This document shows, one piece after another, positions 47,677 to 61,300 of a DNA stretch of 64,000 nt. The stretch is from assembly GCA_025766275.1 (NCBI GenBank), contig JAFKAC010000059.1:186001-250000 (forward strand), read 5' to 3'. The position numbers were made by a program, and so were the translations under genes. A model generated the notes under the pieces. It was not told the origin of the DNA. It saw only the letters and a program-made list of their open reading frames with translations, and ran no database searches. This stretch comes from Lactarius indigo (lineage: Eukaryota; Basidiomycota; Agaricomycetes; Russulales; Russulaceae). How positions within the stretch are numbered: position 1 is the first letter of the stretch; each line of letters begins with the position of its first letter.

Positions 47677-49368
47677 GTGGCTAGCATCAGTGTCACCTTT
47701 GAATCAGACAACGATTGGACCCCAGTCACAACCAGAACACAAGACGACCTCCCACACCACGTTAAAAGCAGTCAACTAGGAAGAGGAGCTCGTTGGGCCA
47801 CAACATCAGGCAGACCACCTTGTTACAAGTGCCTCATCAAAGGCGAACTCAGACCAGTGGAATTTATCAACAACAACTGGTACATCCTCCGATACTTTCA
47901 GAACACATACCATACCAGAGCCATAAACATCACACCACACAGATTTGCTGAAGGACTAGGCTGGTGGAACGAAGAAGACGAACAGAACCCAGAAACGCCC
48001 ACACAACAATCATCCTCAGCACCAAGAAACACTAGGGGAACATACGGACTACAACAAGACTCATCATCAGAAGAACCCAGCTCAGACGAAGCAGAATCAC
48101 ACTCAGAACTATCCCACTCCTCAGAACACCGCCTAGACATCACAGTACCCACACAAGCTTCATCACAAGCCAGCCCCACTATCCCTATCTGGATAGAACC
48201 ATCCCCAGCGGAAGAAGGATTCCCAGCCACACTACCACCAATCAGATTGCCCTCCCCAGTCGAACCACCCCAGATCCCCATCACACCACAGCCAACACTT
48301 ATCATGTCAGCTATAAACGCCACAGGCACTGGCACAGGTACCGGCTCAAACACCGGAACAGGAGGAACACCAACAACGAGCTCAGGAGGACTCAAAGGAG
48401 CACCCCCTACTCTGTTCACCGGAGATAGAACAGAGAGTGGTCAGTTCAAAAGAGAACTACTACGATACATCAAGTTAAACAGTGAAAATGAACTCATCAA
48501 AGAACCTTATGCACGAGTACTATTTGCCCTTACAATGTTCAAAGGACCCGGCGTACAGCTATGGGTCAACCAAACTGAAGATGACATGGAAGCGGCACTA
48601 GCAGACCCCACCAAAGCCCTCACCAAAAACAGCAAAGACCTTTGGGACGGTTTCCTCGACACCTTCGACAGAGACTGGACCGACACTCTAAACAAAGAAA
48701 GAGCCTATCAGAAGCTCATCAGTTTGACGATGCAGGGTGGAGCATTGGACAGTTACATCCTCGACTTCGAACACCTTGCAGGAATAGCAGGATGGGCAAG
48801 AGATGCCCCTGGAACGGTGGAATTCTTCAAAAGAGGACTACCCACAGGACTGTATCGTGCTTGCCTTATGCGAACCACCATCCCAAACACCATGGATGAG
48901 TGGCAAACCGCTGCCAGAGCAGAACACCAACGCTGGAAGCTGCTAAAAGCCAGACCAGGGAACAAAAACCCAGGGCCAACTCAGAATGTCCATCAAGGAC
49001 GACCAAAGCGAGACCCAAATGCGATGGATGTAGATGCCACCACCTCCACCCCCTTTAAGAAGCTTACCGAAGAAGAAAAGAAAGCCCTCATGAAAGAAGG
49101 ACGCTGCTTCAAATGCAGACAGCAAGGACACATGGCTAGGAACTGTCAACGACAAAACACCACCAACCAAACCAAAGCCAGAGCCACAGACACCCAAGAA
49201 GCGGACACTGCACCCCCATACACCCCAGAAGCAAGCACCTCATCGATAGCTGTTACCACAACCGAAGATAAAGTCCGACAAGCCCATGCACTCGTCCAAG
49301 GCATGACTGAGGATGAAAAGAGACGCTACTATGCCTTAGATCAGGATTTTTGCGATGCCGACCTGTGA
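47677..49368 (+). CDS. G1 gag
   Basis: Structural capsid/nucleocapsid protein, 563 codons if counted from GTG 47677. No ATG exists in the frame upstream of 48304 (MSAINATG...). The first 210 residues therefore need a non-AUG start or splicing, yet they resemble the equivalent part of G2 and G3 (motif P-V-E-F, then Trp-rich). From about 48400 the retrotransposon gag domain follows (FTGDR, RYIKLN, GPGVQLW, DFEHLAGIAGWA, FKRGLP), then a CCHC knuckle CFKCRQQGHMARNC near 49105-49150. The end overlaps pol by 19 nt. Confidence 0.85.
   Translation: MASISVTFESDNDWTPVTTRTQDDLPHHVKSSQLGRGARWATTSGRPPCYKCLIKGELRPVEFINNNWYILRYFQNTYHTRAINITPHRFAEGLGWWNEEDEQNPETPTQQSSSAPRNTRGTYGLQQDSSSEEPSSDEAESHSELSHSSEHRLDITVPTQASSQASPTIPIWIEPSPAEEGFPATLPPIRLPSPVEPPQIPITPQPTLIMSAINATGTGTGTGSNTGTGGTPTTSSGGLKGAPPTLFTGDRTESGQFKRELLRYIKLNSENELIKEPYARVLFALTMFKGPGVQLWVNQTEDDMEAALADPTKALTKNSKDLWDGFLDTFDRDWTDTLNKERAYQKLISLTMQGGALDSYILDFEHLAGIAGWARDAPGTVEFFKRGLPTGLYRACLMRTTIPNTMDEWQTAARAEHQRWKLLKARPGNKNPGPTQNVHQGRPKRDPNAMDVDATTSTPFKKLTEEEKKALMKEGRCFKCRQQGHMARNCQRQNTTNQTKARATDTQEADTAPPYTPEASTSSIAVTTTEDKVRQAHALVQGMTEDEKRRYYALDQDFCDADL
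49344..49350 (+). promoter_or_regulatory. G1 gag-pol -1 frameshift heptamer GGATTTT
   Basis: G GAT TTT lies in the correct phase (X XXY YYZ) six codons before the gag stop. The pol frame is -1 relative to gag. GGAUUUU is a known -1 slippery heptamer, for example in the dianthovirus RCNMV. G2 has the same heptamer at the same place. Confidence 0.7.
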
Positions 49369-52300
49369 GAGCTGACAGGGAGGCCAATTCAATGTATAGT
49401 GTTCGCGATAGTGCTATGACAATCAAAGTCCTCGTTCGCCTTTACTACAAAGAAGCTCGCATAAATGTGCTGCTAGACAGCGGTGCAACAGACAACCTAA
49501 TCGACCGAAACCTAATCCAAAAACTCGGACTAGGAACCACTCCCCTGAAACCACCCAGATTGGTCCGGAATGTAGATGGATCGCTAAACAAAGATGGCAC
49601 CATGACAGAAACATGCCAGCTATGGATAAAAAGAGGAGAAGAAGAAACTCCTTTCCAGTTTTTCGTAACTAGCCTAGGGGAAGACAGAATGATCTTTGGA
49701 TACCCCTGGTTCGAACACGAAAACCCAGACATAGATTGGAAGAAACAAGAGCTGAAAGGAGAAGCCATCACCATCCTGACAGGAGGGTACCGCTTCCGAA
49801 GAAAGCGACACCAAGAAGCGAAAGCAGCAGCAACCAAAACAACCTTTGACCCAGTAAAAGAAACTACAATCCCAGAAGAATACCAGCACCACAACAAAGT
49901 ATTCTCAGACGAAGAAGCACAGCGCTTTCCCCCAGAAAGAGAAGAAGACCATCCCATCACATTGCGACCAGATGCACCCAACAAGATCAACTGCAAAATC
50001 TACCCCTTGACTCCAGAAGAAGACAAGGAGTTGAAGGCATATCTCAACGAAAACATAGCAAAAGGATACATCTATGAAGGAAGCTCCCCTTACGCTTCCT
50101 CCTTCTTCTTCAGAAAGAAAACAGACGGAGGGTTGCGCCCTATCCTGGACTACAGACCCCTAAACACCTGGACAATAAAAGACACTTACCCACTACCTCT
50201 CATCTCCGACATCCTGACCAACTTAAATGGGAAAACACTGTTCTCAAAGTTCGATATCAGATGGGGGTACCATAATATCCGCATAAAAGAGGAAGACCAG
50301 TGGAAGGCAGCCTTCAAGACACCAAGGGGGCTGTTCATCCCTCGAGTCATGACCTTCGGCCTCACAAATGCACCAGCTACCTTTGCAAGAACCATGAGCA
50401 GAATACTTCGACCACTTATGGACAAATACCCAAGGGAGCTATTTGTGTACATGGACGATGTCCTGATAGCCACAGAAGAAGACACAGAACGCCACAGACA
50501 AATTGTACACGAATTCTTGGAAATCTGTGAAAAGGAATCTTATTTCCTTAAAGCGTCGAAATGTGTGTTCGAACAAAGAAAGATCCACTACCTAGGCATT
50601 GTCATCGATGGGTCTCAAATCAAAATCGACCCAAAGAAGGTAGAAGGACTAAAGGACTGGCCAAGAGACATCAAGTCAGTCAAACAAGCAAGAAGCATGT
50701 TGGGAACACTAAGTTATCAGCGACCCTTCATCCCCAACTTCGCTCACTTAGCAAGACCCATCACGGACACAATAAAGACATCAGAAGGACCCTTCAGATG
50801 GACAAAGGAAGCAGCAGAAGCATTAGAAGCTCTCATCACGCTTGTGTGCAAAGACCCCATCTTATGCCAACCAGATATGGACAAACCTTTCGAACTAGAA
50901 GTAGATGCCTCCGCTTTCGCCACAGGAGCAATCTTAACACAAAGAGACAGCCGAAACAAACCACAAGCGGTGGGATACTTCTCCAAATCGTTTTCTGAAG
51001 CGGAGCGCAACTATGACATCCATGACAGGGAACTCCTGGCAGTAATCAGAGGACTGGAACACTGGAGACACCTTCTTTTAGGATCCCCCCACGAAATCAC
51101 AGTGTTTACAGACCACAAAAACCTAGAGTATTATCGCCACCCTCGACAAATCAATAGGAGAGTGGCGCGCTACATCCCCAGACTTGCAGACTATCACATC
51201 AGACTTCACCACAAACCCGGACCCCAAAACCATGCTGATGCCCTGTCAAGACGCCCTGACCACGACACCGGAGCAGGGGATAACACTGATGTAGTGGTCC
51301 TGACCCCAACCATCTTCGCAAACTCCACTCTCTCCATAAGGATAGATGACCGGGTCATGGCACACCAAATAGACCACCAAGACACTCTGGACGAGTGGGC
51401 CGCCCCCTTCCACTTAGTAAAACAGGGCAAACACTGGTGGAGAGGTGACAAACTGGTGGTTGTGGACAACACACCGCTAAAGAGGGGGGTAATTTCCCTG
51501 TTTCACGATACAAAAACAGCTGGACACCCCGGAATAACAAAGACCTTGTGGCTAGTGTCACAAGACTATTGGTGGCCAAACATGAAGGACGACATATCCG
51601 CATATGTAAAGGGCTGTGCCACATGCCAATCAAACAAGAACTTCCCTGGGAACCCGAAACCACCGATATTCCCCATCAAGACTAACCCAGAAGCACTCCC
51701 TTTTGAAACCATCGCTCTAGACTTCATCACAAAGCTACCCCAATCAGAAGACAATGACACAATTCTCACCATCACGGATCATGACTGTTCCAAAGCAGCC
51801 TTCTTTATCCCATGCAGCGAAACAATAGACGCAGAAGGAGTGGCAAAACTCTATGCCAAAACTGTCCTGCCACACTACGGACTACCAAGAAGGGTCATCT
51901 CCGACAGAGACCCCAGATTCACAGCAAAGTTCATCAAAGAACTGTGCAGAGTGCTTGACATAGAACAAAACATCAGCACAGCATACCACCCACAAACAGA
52001 TGGACAATCAGAGCGAACAAACCAGTGGTTGGAACAGTACCTCCGAATGTTCATAAACCATCAACAAGACAATTGGACGGAGCTACTGCCACTGGCACAG
52101 TACACCCACAACTCCTGGCCAAGTGCAACCACTAAAAAGGCACCCTACGAATTAATCCTTGGATACATCCCAAGAGTACACCAACCAGAAAGAACGACCA
52201 CAGTACCAGGAACACAAGAGAGATTGGAGCGAATCCAGGAAGCCAGAAGGACCGCCCAAGCAGCAATTACCCATGCACAGTCACTCTACAAAAGATCCTC

Positions 52301-55300
52301 TCGCTTCGAACAACACACAGAAGGAGATAGTGTGTGGCTGGATGCCAGGAACTTGAAAACAACGCACCCTAGTTTCAAGTTAGCCCCAAAAAGATATGGA
52401 CCCTTCAGGGTCACAAAGAAGATCTCCGCCACCACATATGCCCTGAAACTTCCCCATCAGTGGTGGATCCACCCAGTATTCCATGCATCACTCCTGATGC
52501 CATACAAAGAAACCTCCATACATGGAAAGAACTTTACGGAACCACCCCCAGATCTAGTAGATGGAGAACAGGAATGGGAAGTCGAGAGAATACTAGAAAC
52601 AAGACGCCACAGGAACCAGTTACAGTTCCTAATCAAGTGGAAGGGATACTCCGATGCACACAACAGTTGGGAACCAGAAAAGAACCTCAACGCCCCAGAA
52701 CTTATTCAGGAACACTTTGAAAGCAACCCCAGAAGCGAAGGAGCAAAGCAATGGTTAAAACGAAAGGAAGTAACAGTACGAACAGCAACCACCTTCCCCA
52801 CTAGCTTCCTCACCATGCCCTCTCGCTCCTCCTCTGTAGAACGTCTTGTTGCTCGTGCCATGGAAAGAGGCTCCTTTGACGAAACACCCTCTGTCACACC
52901 CTCCTCTGGCTATTCTCCCTTCCCAGCACGACCCCCTTCCTTGCCTTCACTCATCCAGGAACCACAACCCATCGATCCCACCATGCCCAGCGTCATAGAA
53001 ACAGAAGGAGGAGGAATAGCCCTTCGCGTTCCCCCTCCTGGACACACAGCTCCCCCTACTCCCGAGATACACCGACCTACCACCTCCCCCCCTTGTTACG
53101 ACTTTTCCGGACTCGTTTCTTTCCTTACCATCATTTCCTTCCCACACTACACAAGCCCTGTATGACTACGCGGACTTTACGATTACCCGGTTTCTATCAC
53201 GCGTCTTGCTTATCGATGTTCTCTCCTGATGAAGCTTAACATGTGCCAGTTTCCGACTTGTTCCCTCTCACGCGTGACCCCACGCGATTCTTCTTTATTC
53301 CCGATATATGTTTACCTTGTTCCCTTTATGTCTATCCCTTTCTTCCTCGATTTAGCGATGGCGCCATCTGTTTGTAATGGCCATACAGTACGACTCCTAT
53401 TTAACCCTAGTCATACCTAGCTTGTACGGTAGACTAGACTTCTTGTGTAATACTACACTCGTCTACGCGGAGTCTCCCTGTCTCCCGACCCTCGTCTTCG
53501 CTAGGCCTTCGAGTCTTAGCCTTCCTCTACAGTCCAAGTGACGTACGTCCTTGTGACTCTTGTGCATCATTCTTACTGAAGTCAAGCCTTTGAGCTTTGA
53601 CTACCGAACAACAGACTGACTTAGTACAGGTCGTACTCAACGCCCCGGTAGTGGCGTTACATTAAGTCTAGTCTCCACAGTGGCTCTCACCAGCCGAAGC
53701 CGAACGAAGTTCGTCAAAGAGTACCTGGAGCGGCATCCTTACGACGACCTAAGACCTTCCATCAAAGGAACCGCTCTCTGGAGGAATACTCCACACGACG
53801 AAGGGTACTACATCTACGACCCCGATAAACTTACATACGAACCAATCGAGTACATCGAAGATCAACATATTTGGGCCTACGTTGCCTATTCCGATTCAAA
53901 GCACTCCTGGTACTCCTATAAACCCGTTCCTGCACACCTAGGCCTAGGACCAGGAAAAGGACAAATCAGCGCCATCGAGGCTGATTCCGATATCGAAGAA
54001 CCATCTTCCGAACCCGACTTAGACAACCCAACGCTTACGCCTACCACCCAACGACCTGTGGACTTCACATCATATGCCAATATGTCCACCACCCAACTCT
54101 CCACCACCCTCACCTCTTCACAACCAGCCGCAGGGTCCTCGACAGCGAATCCTGCAAGTAGTGGAGGACATCTTGTGGGAGGAAGTATGTCGACAAGCGG
54201 AGGAGGCACTACGGGAGGCGCAGGAAGCCATCATGGAGGCGGTACGCCTGGAGGTGGAGGCGGTGCGCCTGGAGGTGGAGGCGGTGCGCCTGGAGGCGGA
54301 GGCGGCGCGCCTGGAGGTGGAGGCGGCGGAGCAGCAGCAGGTCCCGCTGCTGGAGGACCTCCCCCACCAAACGGACGACTCGGAGGCAACCCCCCACCAG
54401 AATTCACTGGGGATCAAGAAGCTAGCAGAGCCTTCCTAAACGCCTTCGCACTCTACCGAGGGATGAACCCGAACGTCCAACAATTGACCCTCCCTTATTC
54501 CCGTGCAATGACCCTTCTCTCGTATATCCGAGGGCCATTAGTAGACGACTGGGTCGAAGAACAGATACAATGGCTAGCCGACCAATTGGCGGGAGGAGTA
54601 GCCATGAACGCCGAGAACCTATGGAACACCATCGAAACCAGGTTCATCCAGGCCTACACCGACACTACCCAACAACAAAAGGCCCGTCACGCCATTCAAA
54701 ACTTACGAATGGACAAGGAGGACATCGACACCTACATAGCCAAGTTTTCTAACTTGGCCAATAAAGCAGGATACAACAAAGACGAGGCCACCACCCTGGA
54801 AATCTTTCAGAAAGGCCTCCCAAACGCGCTAGTTATAAACGCAATCAAGTTTCACCACCCCGTAGACTGGGACGATTGGAAGACGGCGGTCACGCTTCAA
54901 CAAGCAGAATATCTCCTCCTCAAAGATAGACTTACCAAAGGAAGAACAGACAAGAAGGGAGGAGCCTCCCGCGACCAATGGCTGAACGCTCTCAATAAAA
55001 CCAGAGACCCAAATGCAATGGACGTCAGCCGAACTCGCGCTCAGGCAGCAATGACGGAGGACGAAAAGAAACTGCTCCAGAAAGAAGGAAGGTGCTTCCG
55101 GTGCCGAGGACAAGGGCACATCTCCAGATTCTGCCCTCAAAAAACCACCACTACCATCAAAGCAGCGGGAACAAATGACTCCACTCCACCCACTGCCACT
55201 ATCTCGATGACCGCATTGCGCCCCCTCTCCAACGAGGAACAAGCCGATGCCCAAGTAGCGGCCCTGTTCGCCCAAACCCCCGAAGTACGAGAATTAATGG

Positions 55301-58300
55301 TGGACAAACTCTTCGGACAAAAGAAGGATTTTCTGAACGCTTGAACCCGGCGGCCTGGGCTAGAGCATTAAAACTTAGCGTGTACAATAGCAGATTCCGA
55401 TCTATGCGAATTCCAGTACTTTTCAAATCTGCTCACGCGACGGCCGAACGAAACGTTTTGGTAGACTCAGGAGCAACAGACAACTTCATAAGCGCAAACC
55501 TCCTGAAACGACTCAAAATAACCTGGCTACCTACCGAACGTTCCATCAAAATATGGAACGTAGATGGGACCCATAATCAAGGAGGAGAAATTACATCTTT
55601 CACCGATCTCACCGTCAAAACTGGGGGAAAAACCCAAAACCTTCGATTCCTTATCACGGATCTGGGAAACGACGAAGTTATACTAGGATACCCCTGGTTT
55701 ACGGCCTTTGAACCCAAGTTCCACTGGCGAGACGCCACGCTCGATGAAGAGTTCCAACCAGTGGTTATCACCAGCCTGCATTTGTCCGACGAAGCCATGC
55801 CCCTTGAAGCAACTATTAAGGCATTGGAGACGTATCAACTGGACGAATCAGCCTGGGAACAGCTACAAAGAGAAGAACCCTATATCCGGCTGCGAAAAAC
55901 AACAACAGCATCCGAATTGGCGCAACAAGAAGCGGCCAAAAAACCCCAGAAAACCTTCGAAGAAATGGTCCTGGAAGAATACCGGAGACATCAGAAAGTC
56001 TTCAGTGAGGAAGCATCCCAGCGCTTCCCCCCTTCACGCCCGTGGGACCACGCCATCGACCTAGTCCCAACCGCCCCTGAAACAATGGATTGCAAAGTAT
56101 ACCCACTCACAATCCCGGAAAACGAAAAACTAACGGAATTTGTAACCGAACACTTGGAAAAGAAGTACATCCAACCGTCCAAGTCTCCTTACGCATCCCC
56201 CTTCTTCTTCATCAAAAAAAAGGATGGGAAACTACGTCCGGTACAGGACTACCGCCGCCTCAACGAACTAACCGTAAAAAATCACTACCCACTCCCCCTA
56301 ATCCCCGAACTTATCGACAAAATCCGAGAAGCAAGGCTTTACTCGAAGCTTGACATCCGATGGGGATACAATAACGTTCGAATCAAACAGGGGGACGAAT
56401 GGAAGGCGGCATTCAAGACAAACCAGGGGTTGTTCGAACCACGGGTCATGTTCTTCGGCCTCACAAACTCCCCTAGCACCTTCCAAACCATGATGGACAC
56501 TATCTTTCGGGAGCTGGTGCTGACAGGGGAAGTAATTGTCTACATGGACGACATCCTAATCGCGACCGCAGACAACCGCACCCACCACAGAAAAATATTA
56601 CACCAAGTCCTCGACCTCTGCGACCACCACGACCTATATATCAAACCAGAAAAATGCGTGTTTGAAGTCCATGAGGTGGAGTACCTAGGGTTAATCATCG
56701 GATACGGTCAACTGCGAATGGACCCAGTCAAGGTACAAGGAGTCCGAGAATGGAAGGCACCGACATCGCTCAAAGAAGTACGAGCCTTCCTAGGATTCTG
56801 CAATTTCTACCGGCGATTTATACGGGGGTTTTCCACAATTGCAAGACCCCTCCACGACCTCACGAAGAAAGACGTTCCCTGGGAATGGACGGAAGCCAGA
56901 CAAAAAGCCTTCGACACCATCAAAGAACGAATCAGTTCGGAACCGGTCCTACTATTCCCAAAACTAGATCAACCCTTCGAAATCGAAGTCGATGCTTCAA
57001 GTTACGCCCTAGGGGCTGTCTTAAACCAGAAGGGAGAAGACGACAAAATACATCCGGTCGCATTCTATTCCGAATCCCTATCGGAAGCCGAACGCAATTA
57101 CGACATTTACGATAGGGAACTACTAGCAATTGTAAAAGCGTTACGCACTTGGCGAACATACCTCGTGGGATCCCCCCACCTAATAACAATCCATACGGAC
57201 CACGCCAACTTGCAATACTGGAAAGAACCCAGGAAAATCAGTCAACGAGTAGCACGGGAGTTCCAAGAACTGTCGGAATACAACTTTATACTCAAACACA
57301 TCCCTGGTACCAAGAATACGCAGGCAGACTCCTTATCTAGAAGGCCGGACTATGACGACGGCACCAGTGACAATGATCACGTCACAGTCCTCCCAGACGA
57401 CGTATTTCTCAAAGTCACCCAAACGTCCATGCACAATATGGACATATGGACTCAAATTGCACAAAATATAGATGAGGCAACACTCCTCCCATGGATCGAA
57501 CCCCACAACCTAAAGAAACACAATGGGCTGTGGTGGAAGGGCGACGTGCTCGTTGTTGTGGGAAACAACGAACTTAAACGGGAGGTAATCACCTTTTTCC
57601 ACGACACTCCAAGCGCAGGACACCCAGGAATTGCAAACACTCTAGAGTTATTACGACGCGATTTCTGGTGGCCCAACATGCGCAAAGACGTGGAAGCCTA
57701 CGTCAAGGGGTGCGCAACATGCCAAAGCAACAAAGCCAATCACTGCCGACAGAAGCCCCACTTATTTCCCATCACCACCGAACCATCGGCCGAACCATTC
57801 GAAGTGGTAGCCATGGACTTCATAGTCAAACTCCCAATGTCAAAAGGGTTCGACTCAATCCTCACCGTCACGGACCACGACTGCTCAAAAGCGGCAATAT
57901 TCATACCATGTAACGAAACCATAACGTCAGAAGGCGTGGCAAAACTTTATCTCCGACATGTCTATCCCCACTACGGCCTACCCCGAAGGATCATATCCGA
58001 TCGAGATCCAAGATTCGCATCTATGTTCATGCGGCAACTGTGCAAAACGCTGGGGATACAGCAAAACGTATCATCAGCATATCACCCGCAAACGGATGGG
58101 CAATCAGAACGAACAAACCAATGGTTAGAACAGTACTTACGACATTGGTGTAACGTGCAACAAGACAACTGGGTGGAACTTCTACCCATGGCACAATTCG
58201 CTCACAACTCCTGGAGAAACGCCACCACCCGGCATTCCCCCTTTTCTCTCATTATGGGGTGGGAACCACGAACTGTGTGGACACCAAAACCATCACACAG

Positions 58301-61300
58301 CCCGGCGGTGGATCAAAGATTGGAAGAACTGCAAATACTCCGACAACATGCACAAGACAGCATCAAACACGCACAACACCTCATGGCCCAACGAGGAAAA
58401 ACAGGATTCACACCTTATCAGCAAGGGGATCAAGTATGGTTGGAGGGGACCAACCTCCGTACCTTCTACCCCACAAGCAAATTAGCCCCGAAGCGGTACG
58501 GACCCTTTAACATCGTCAAGGTTCTATCAGATGTGTCATACGAATTGGAACTTCCGGCATCATGGAAGATACACCCAGTGTTCCACGCGAACCTTCTGAC
58601 GCCATACAAAGAAACGGAGATGCACGGTGCAAACTATACCCGACCTCCGCCGGACCTTATCGATGGAGAAGAGGAGTATGAAGTGGAGCGAATCGAAGAC
58701 GCCCAGGAACGAGGAAGAGGGCGCAAACTCCACTACCTAGTAAAGTGGAAAGGATTCCCACCAAGCGATAACACATGGGAACCCGCAACAAACATGACCC
58801 ACGCCACAGACGTCATCAGAGACTTCTACCAACAATATCCGACCGCCAAAGGGGCTGGACGAACGATATAAGAACACCCCTCGCTCACAGTCCCGCATTC
58901 CCCAACGCAACAATGACTGACACCCCAGTATCCGATACCACGTTCATCAACATCCTCAGCAACCCCCAACTCGAAGTCGCCCTCGAACGAGGGATTGTTA
59001 CCCTCGACCTCACCGACATCCCCCGTCTATCACCACCACCTTCCCCCCAACACGATACCGTTACCACCCCCGCTTTTATCGAACGAGAACCCGGCGAACT
59101 CACCCCGTCAACACCGGAGGAGGGACAATACTCTCCAACACCACCCCCCCAGCAACAGTTGACTCCCCCACCCGAACCACGACCTCAATCACTACCATCT
59201 TCCCCATCATCCACGCCACCTCCACCCCTAGAACCTTTTACCCCGGTCCGCGTCCATACCCCCATTGACTACGACCGACCCGACTCCCCTCCTACCGACA
59301 CAGAGGACCCAGGCGCCCCCTTCTTTCCAAACCTTCCTGGTACCCCCAAGTACTACCCACTACAGATCCCACTACCAGACGGTGGATCTAACCCAGCGAA
59401 GTATATTTACTATCGCAAGGGATTCACCGAGGTAGTGGGGACAATGGGTATGGGGCAACCTCACTATGGAGAGGAGGTTTACCTCTCGTCACTTAGGCCG
59501 AACGTCTCGGCACCCCCCTTCACAGCGGAACAACTACAGTTCTTTGACCCTCACGACATCCGCGCCTGTGCTCTAGATGAAACACTCATAGAGCTTAACT
59601 CGCCTCGTCTCACGGCAGAAATCACTAGGCTAAGGACGGGACTCTTGGCACTCAAGGAGCTCGACGAGAAGTGCGAGAAGCTGGAGGAGGACGCACGCAA
59701 ACTACGAGCGGAACGACTCACAGTCGACCTGATGCTAGCTAGCACCAAGAGGCGTCTTCAGTACGCAGGGGCGCTAGCCACCATTGGCAACGAGTATGCG
59801 CGGATGACGGCCCTACCAGCCCCGCTCCGTCATTCCCGTTACGCTATCCCCTTCTCACCACGACGCGGAGGACCATTAGAGTTCCCCCGCCTCGCCGACA
59901 AGCCCCATCGTCGGCGCTGCTATCACTGCAACAGTCCCCACCATCTCGTGCGCGACTGCCCCACCAGACCACGACCTGCCTGCCAACATTGCCAAAGCCA
60001 AGAACATCAATCTTACCGATGTATATTCCGCCGCGCAGGTATGGTCGAAGAAGTAATCACGACCCATCAGGCAGACGAACGCATACGACAAGCGGTGGCT
60101 ACGGAGGCCACCACCTCCTTTACTGTCCCCAAACCACCGACGATCGCGGCCCACACCCAAGGAAGGTGGTGTGGGCGGTGTTTCCGCACTGACGCCAACC
60201 ATGACGAAATTCGATGCCCCCAGTACGAGATGTGTCGCAAGTGTGGCAAACGCGGGCCTTTCCTCTTCCTCAAAACGCATTACTGCCGACTCGACATCTC
60301 CCCGTGGCCAGAGAATGACCTCGACGCTGACATCTACGACCTCATAGATCCAGAGTCCTGAAGTCGAGGCGTCTTCAGACCAAGACGGGGGGTAATGTTA
60401 CGACTTTTCCGGACTCGTTTCTTTCCTTACCATCATTTCCTTCCCACACTACACGAGCCCTGTATGACTACGCGGACTTTACGATTACCCGGTTTCTATC
60501 ACGCGTCTTGCTTATCGATGTTCTCTCCTGATGAAGCTTAACATGTGCCAGTTTCCGACTTGTTCCCTCTCACGCGTGACCCCACGCGATTCTTCTTTAT
60601 TCCCGATATATGTTTACCTTGTTCCCTTTATGTCTATCCCTTTCTTCCTCGATTTAGCGATGGCACCATCTGTTTGTAATGGCCATACAGTACGACTCCT
60701 ATTTAACCCTAGTCATACCTAGCTTGTACGGTAGACTAGACTTCTTGTGTAATACTACACTCGTCTACGCGGAGTCTCCCTGTCTCCCGACCCTCGTCTT
60801 CGCTAGGCCTTCGAGTCTTAGCCTTCCTCTACAGTCCAAGTGACGTACGTCCTTGTGACTCTTGTGCATCATTCTTACTGAAGTCAAGCCTTTGAGCTTT
60901 GACTACCGAACAACAGACTGACTTAGTACAGGTCGTACTCAACGCCCCTGTAGTGGCGTTACACCCCTGATCCTAGAGTGGCCATAGCTCGTCTCAGCGA
61001 AATAACCAACGACCCAATCATGGACGCACTCCCCATTAACTATGAAAGAATGCACATCGCTGCTGAGGAAGACGACGACCCTGGCTACCCCTTCTTCTTG
61101 AATGACCCCTGGAGCAGCCGCTATGTCCACTTCCTCATCCCTGACGACGCTGATCCAACCTCGTACATCCGAAAGGATGCCAAATGGATCAAGATCAGTG
61201 AAAACAAAGAAGATGTCATCGGCACCATGGGCAAAAACCTCCCTCACTATGGCCTCCCCCTTTTCCTCCTTCCCAGAAACGACGACCCCCATAACCCAGC

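Larger units (their letters stand above)
53094..60963 (+). mobile_element. Gypsy G2: intact Ty3/chromovirus element (7870 bp)
   Basis: LTRs of 568 bp (53094-53661 and 60396-60963), TGTTACGA...GGCGTTACA, flanked by CCCCT (53089-53093 and 60964-60968). The LTRs differ at three positions. gag, pol and a third ORF are all open. A purine-rich ACGGGGGGTAA precedes the 3' LTR. It looks autonomous and young. It inserted into the pol C-terminal region of G1. Confidence 0.96.

Noticed and set aside
48000..52900. Many minus-strand frames opposite G1 gag and pol
   Set aside because: Shadows of the plus-strand coding sequence without own motifs.
58913..60361. Envelope-like gene in the G2 3' position
   Set aside because: No signal peptide, transmembrane segment or cleavage site; instead Cys/His knuckles and a coiled coil.
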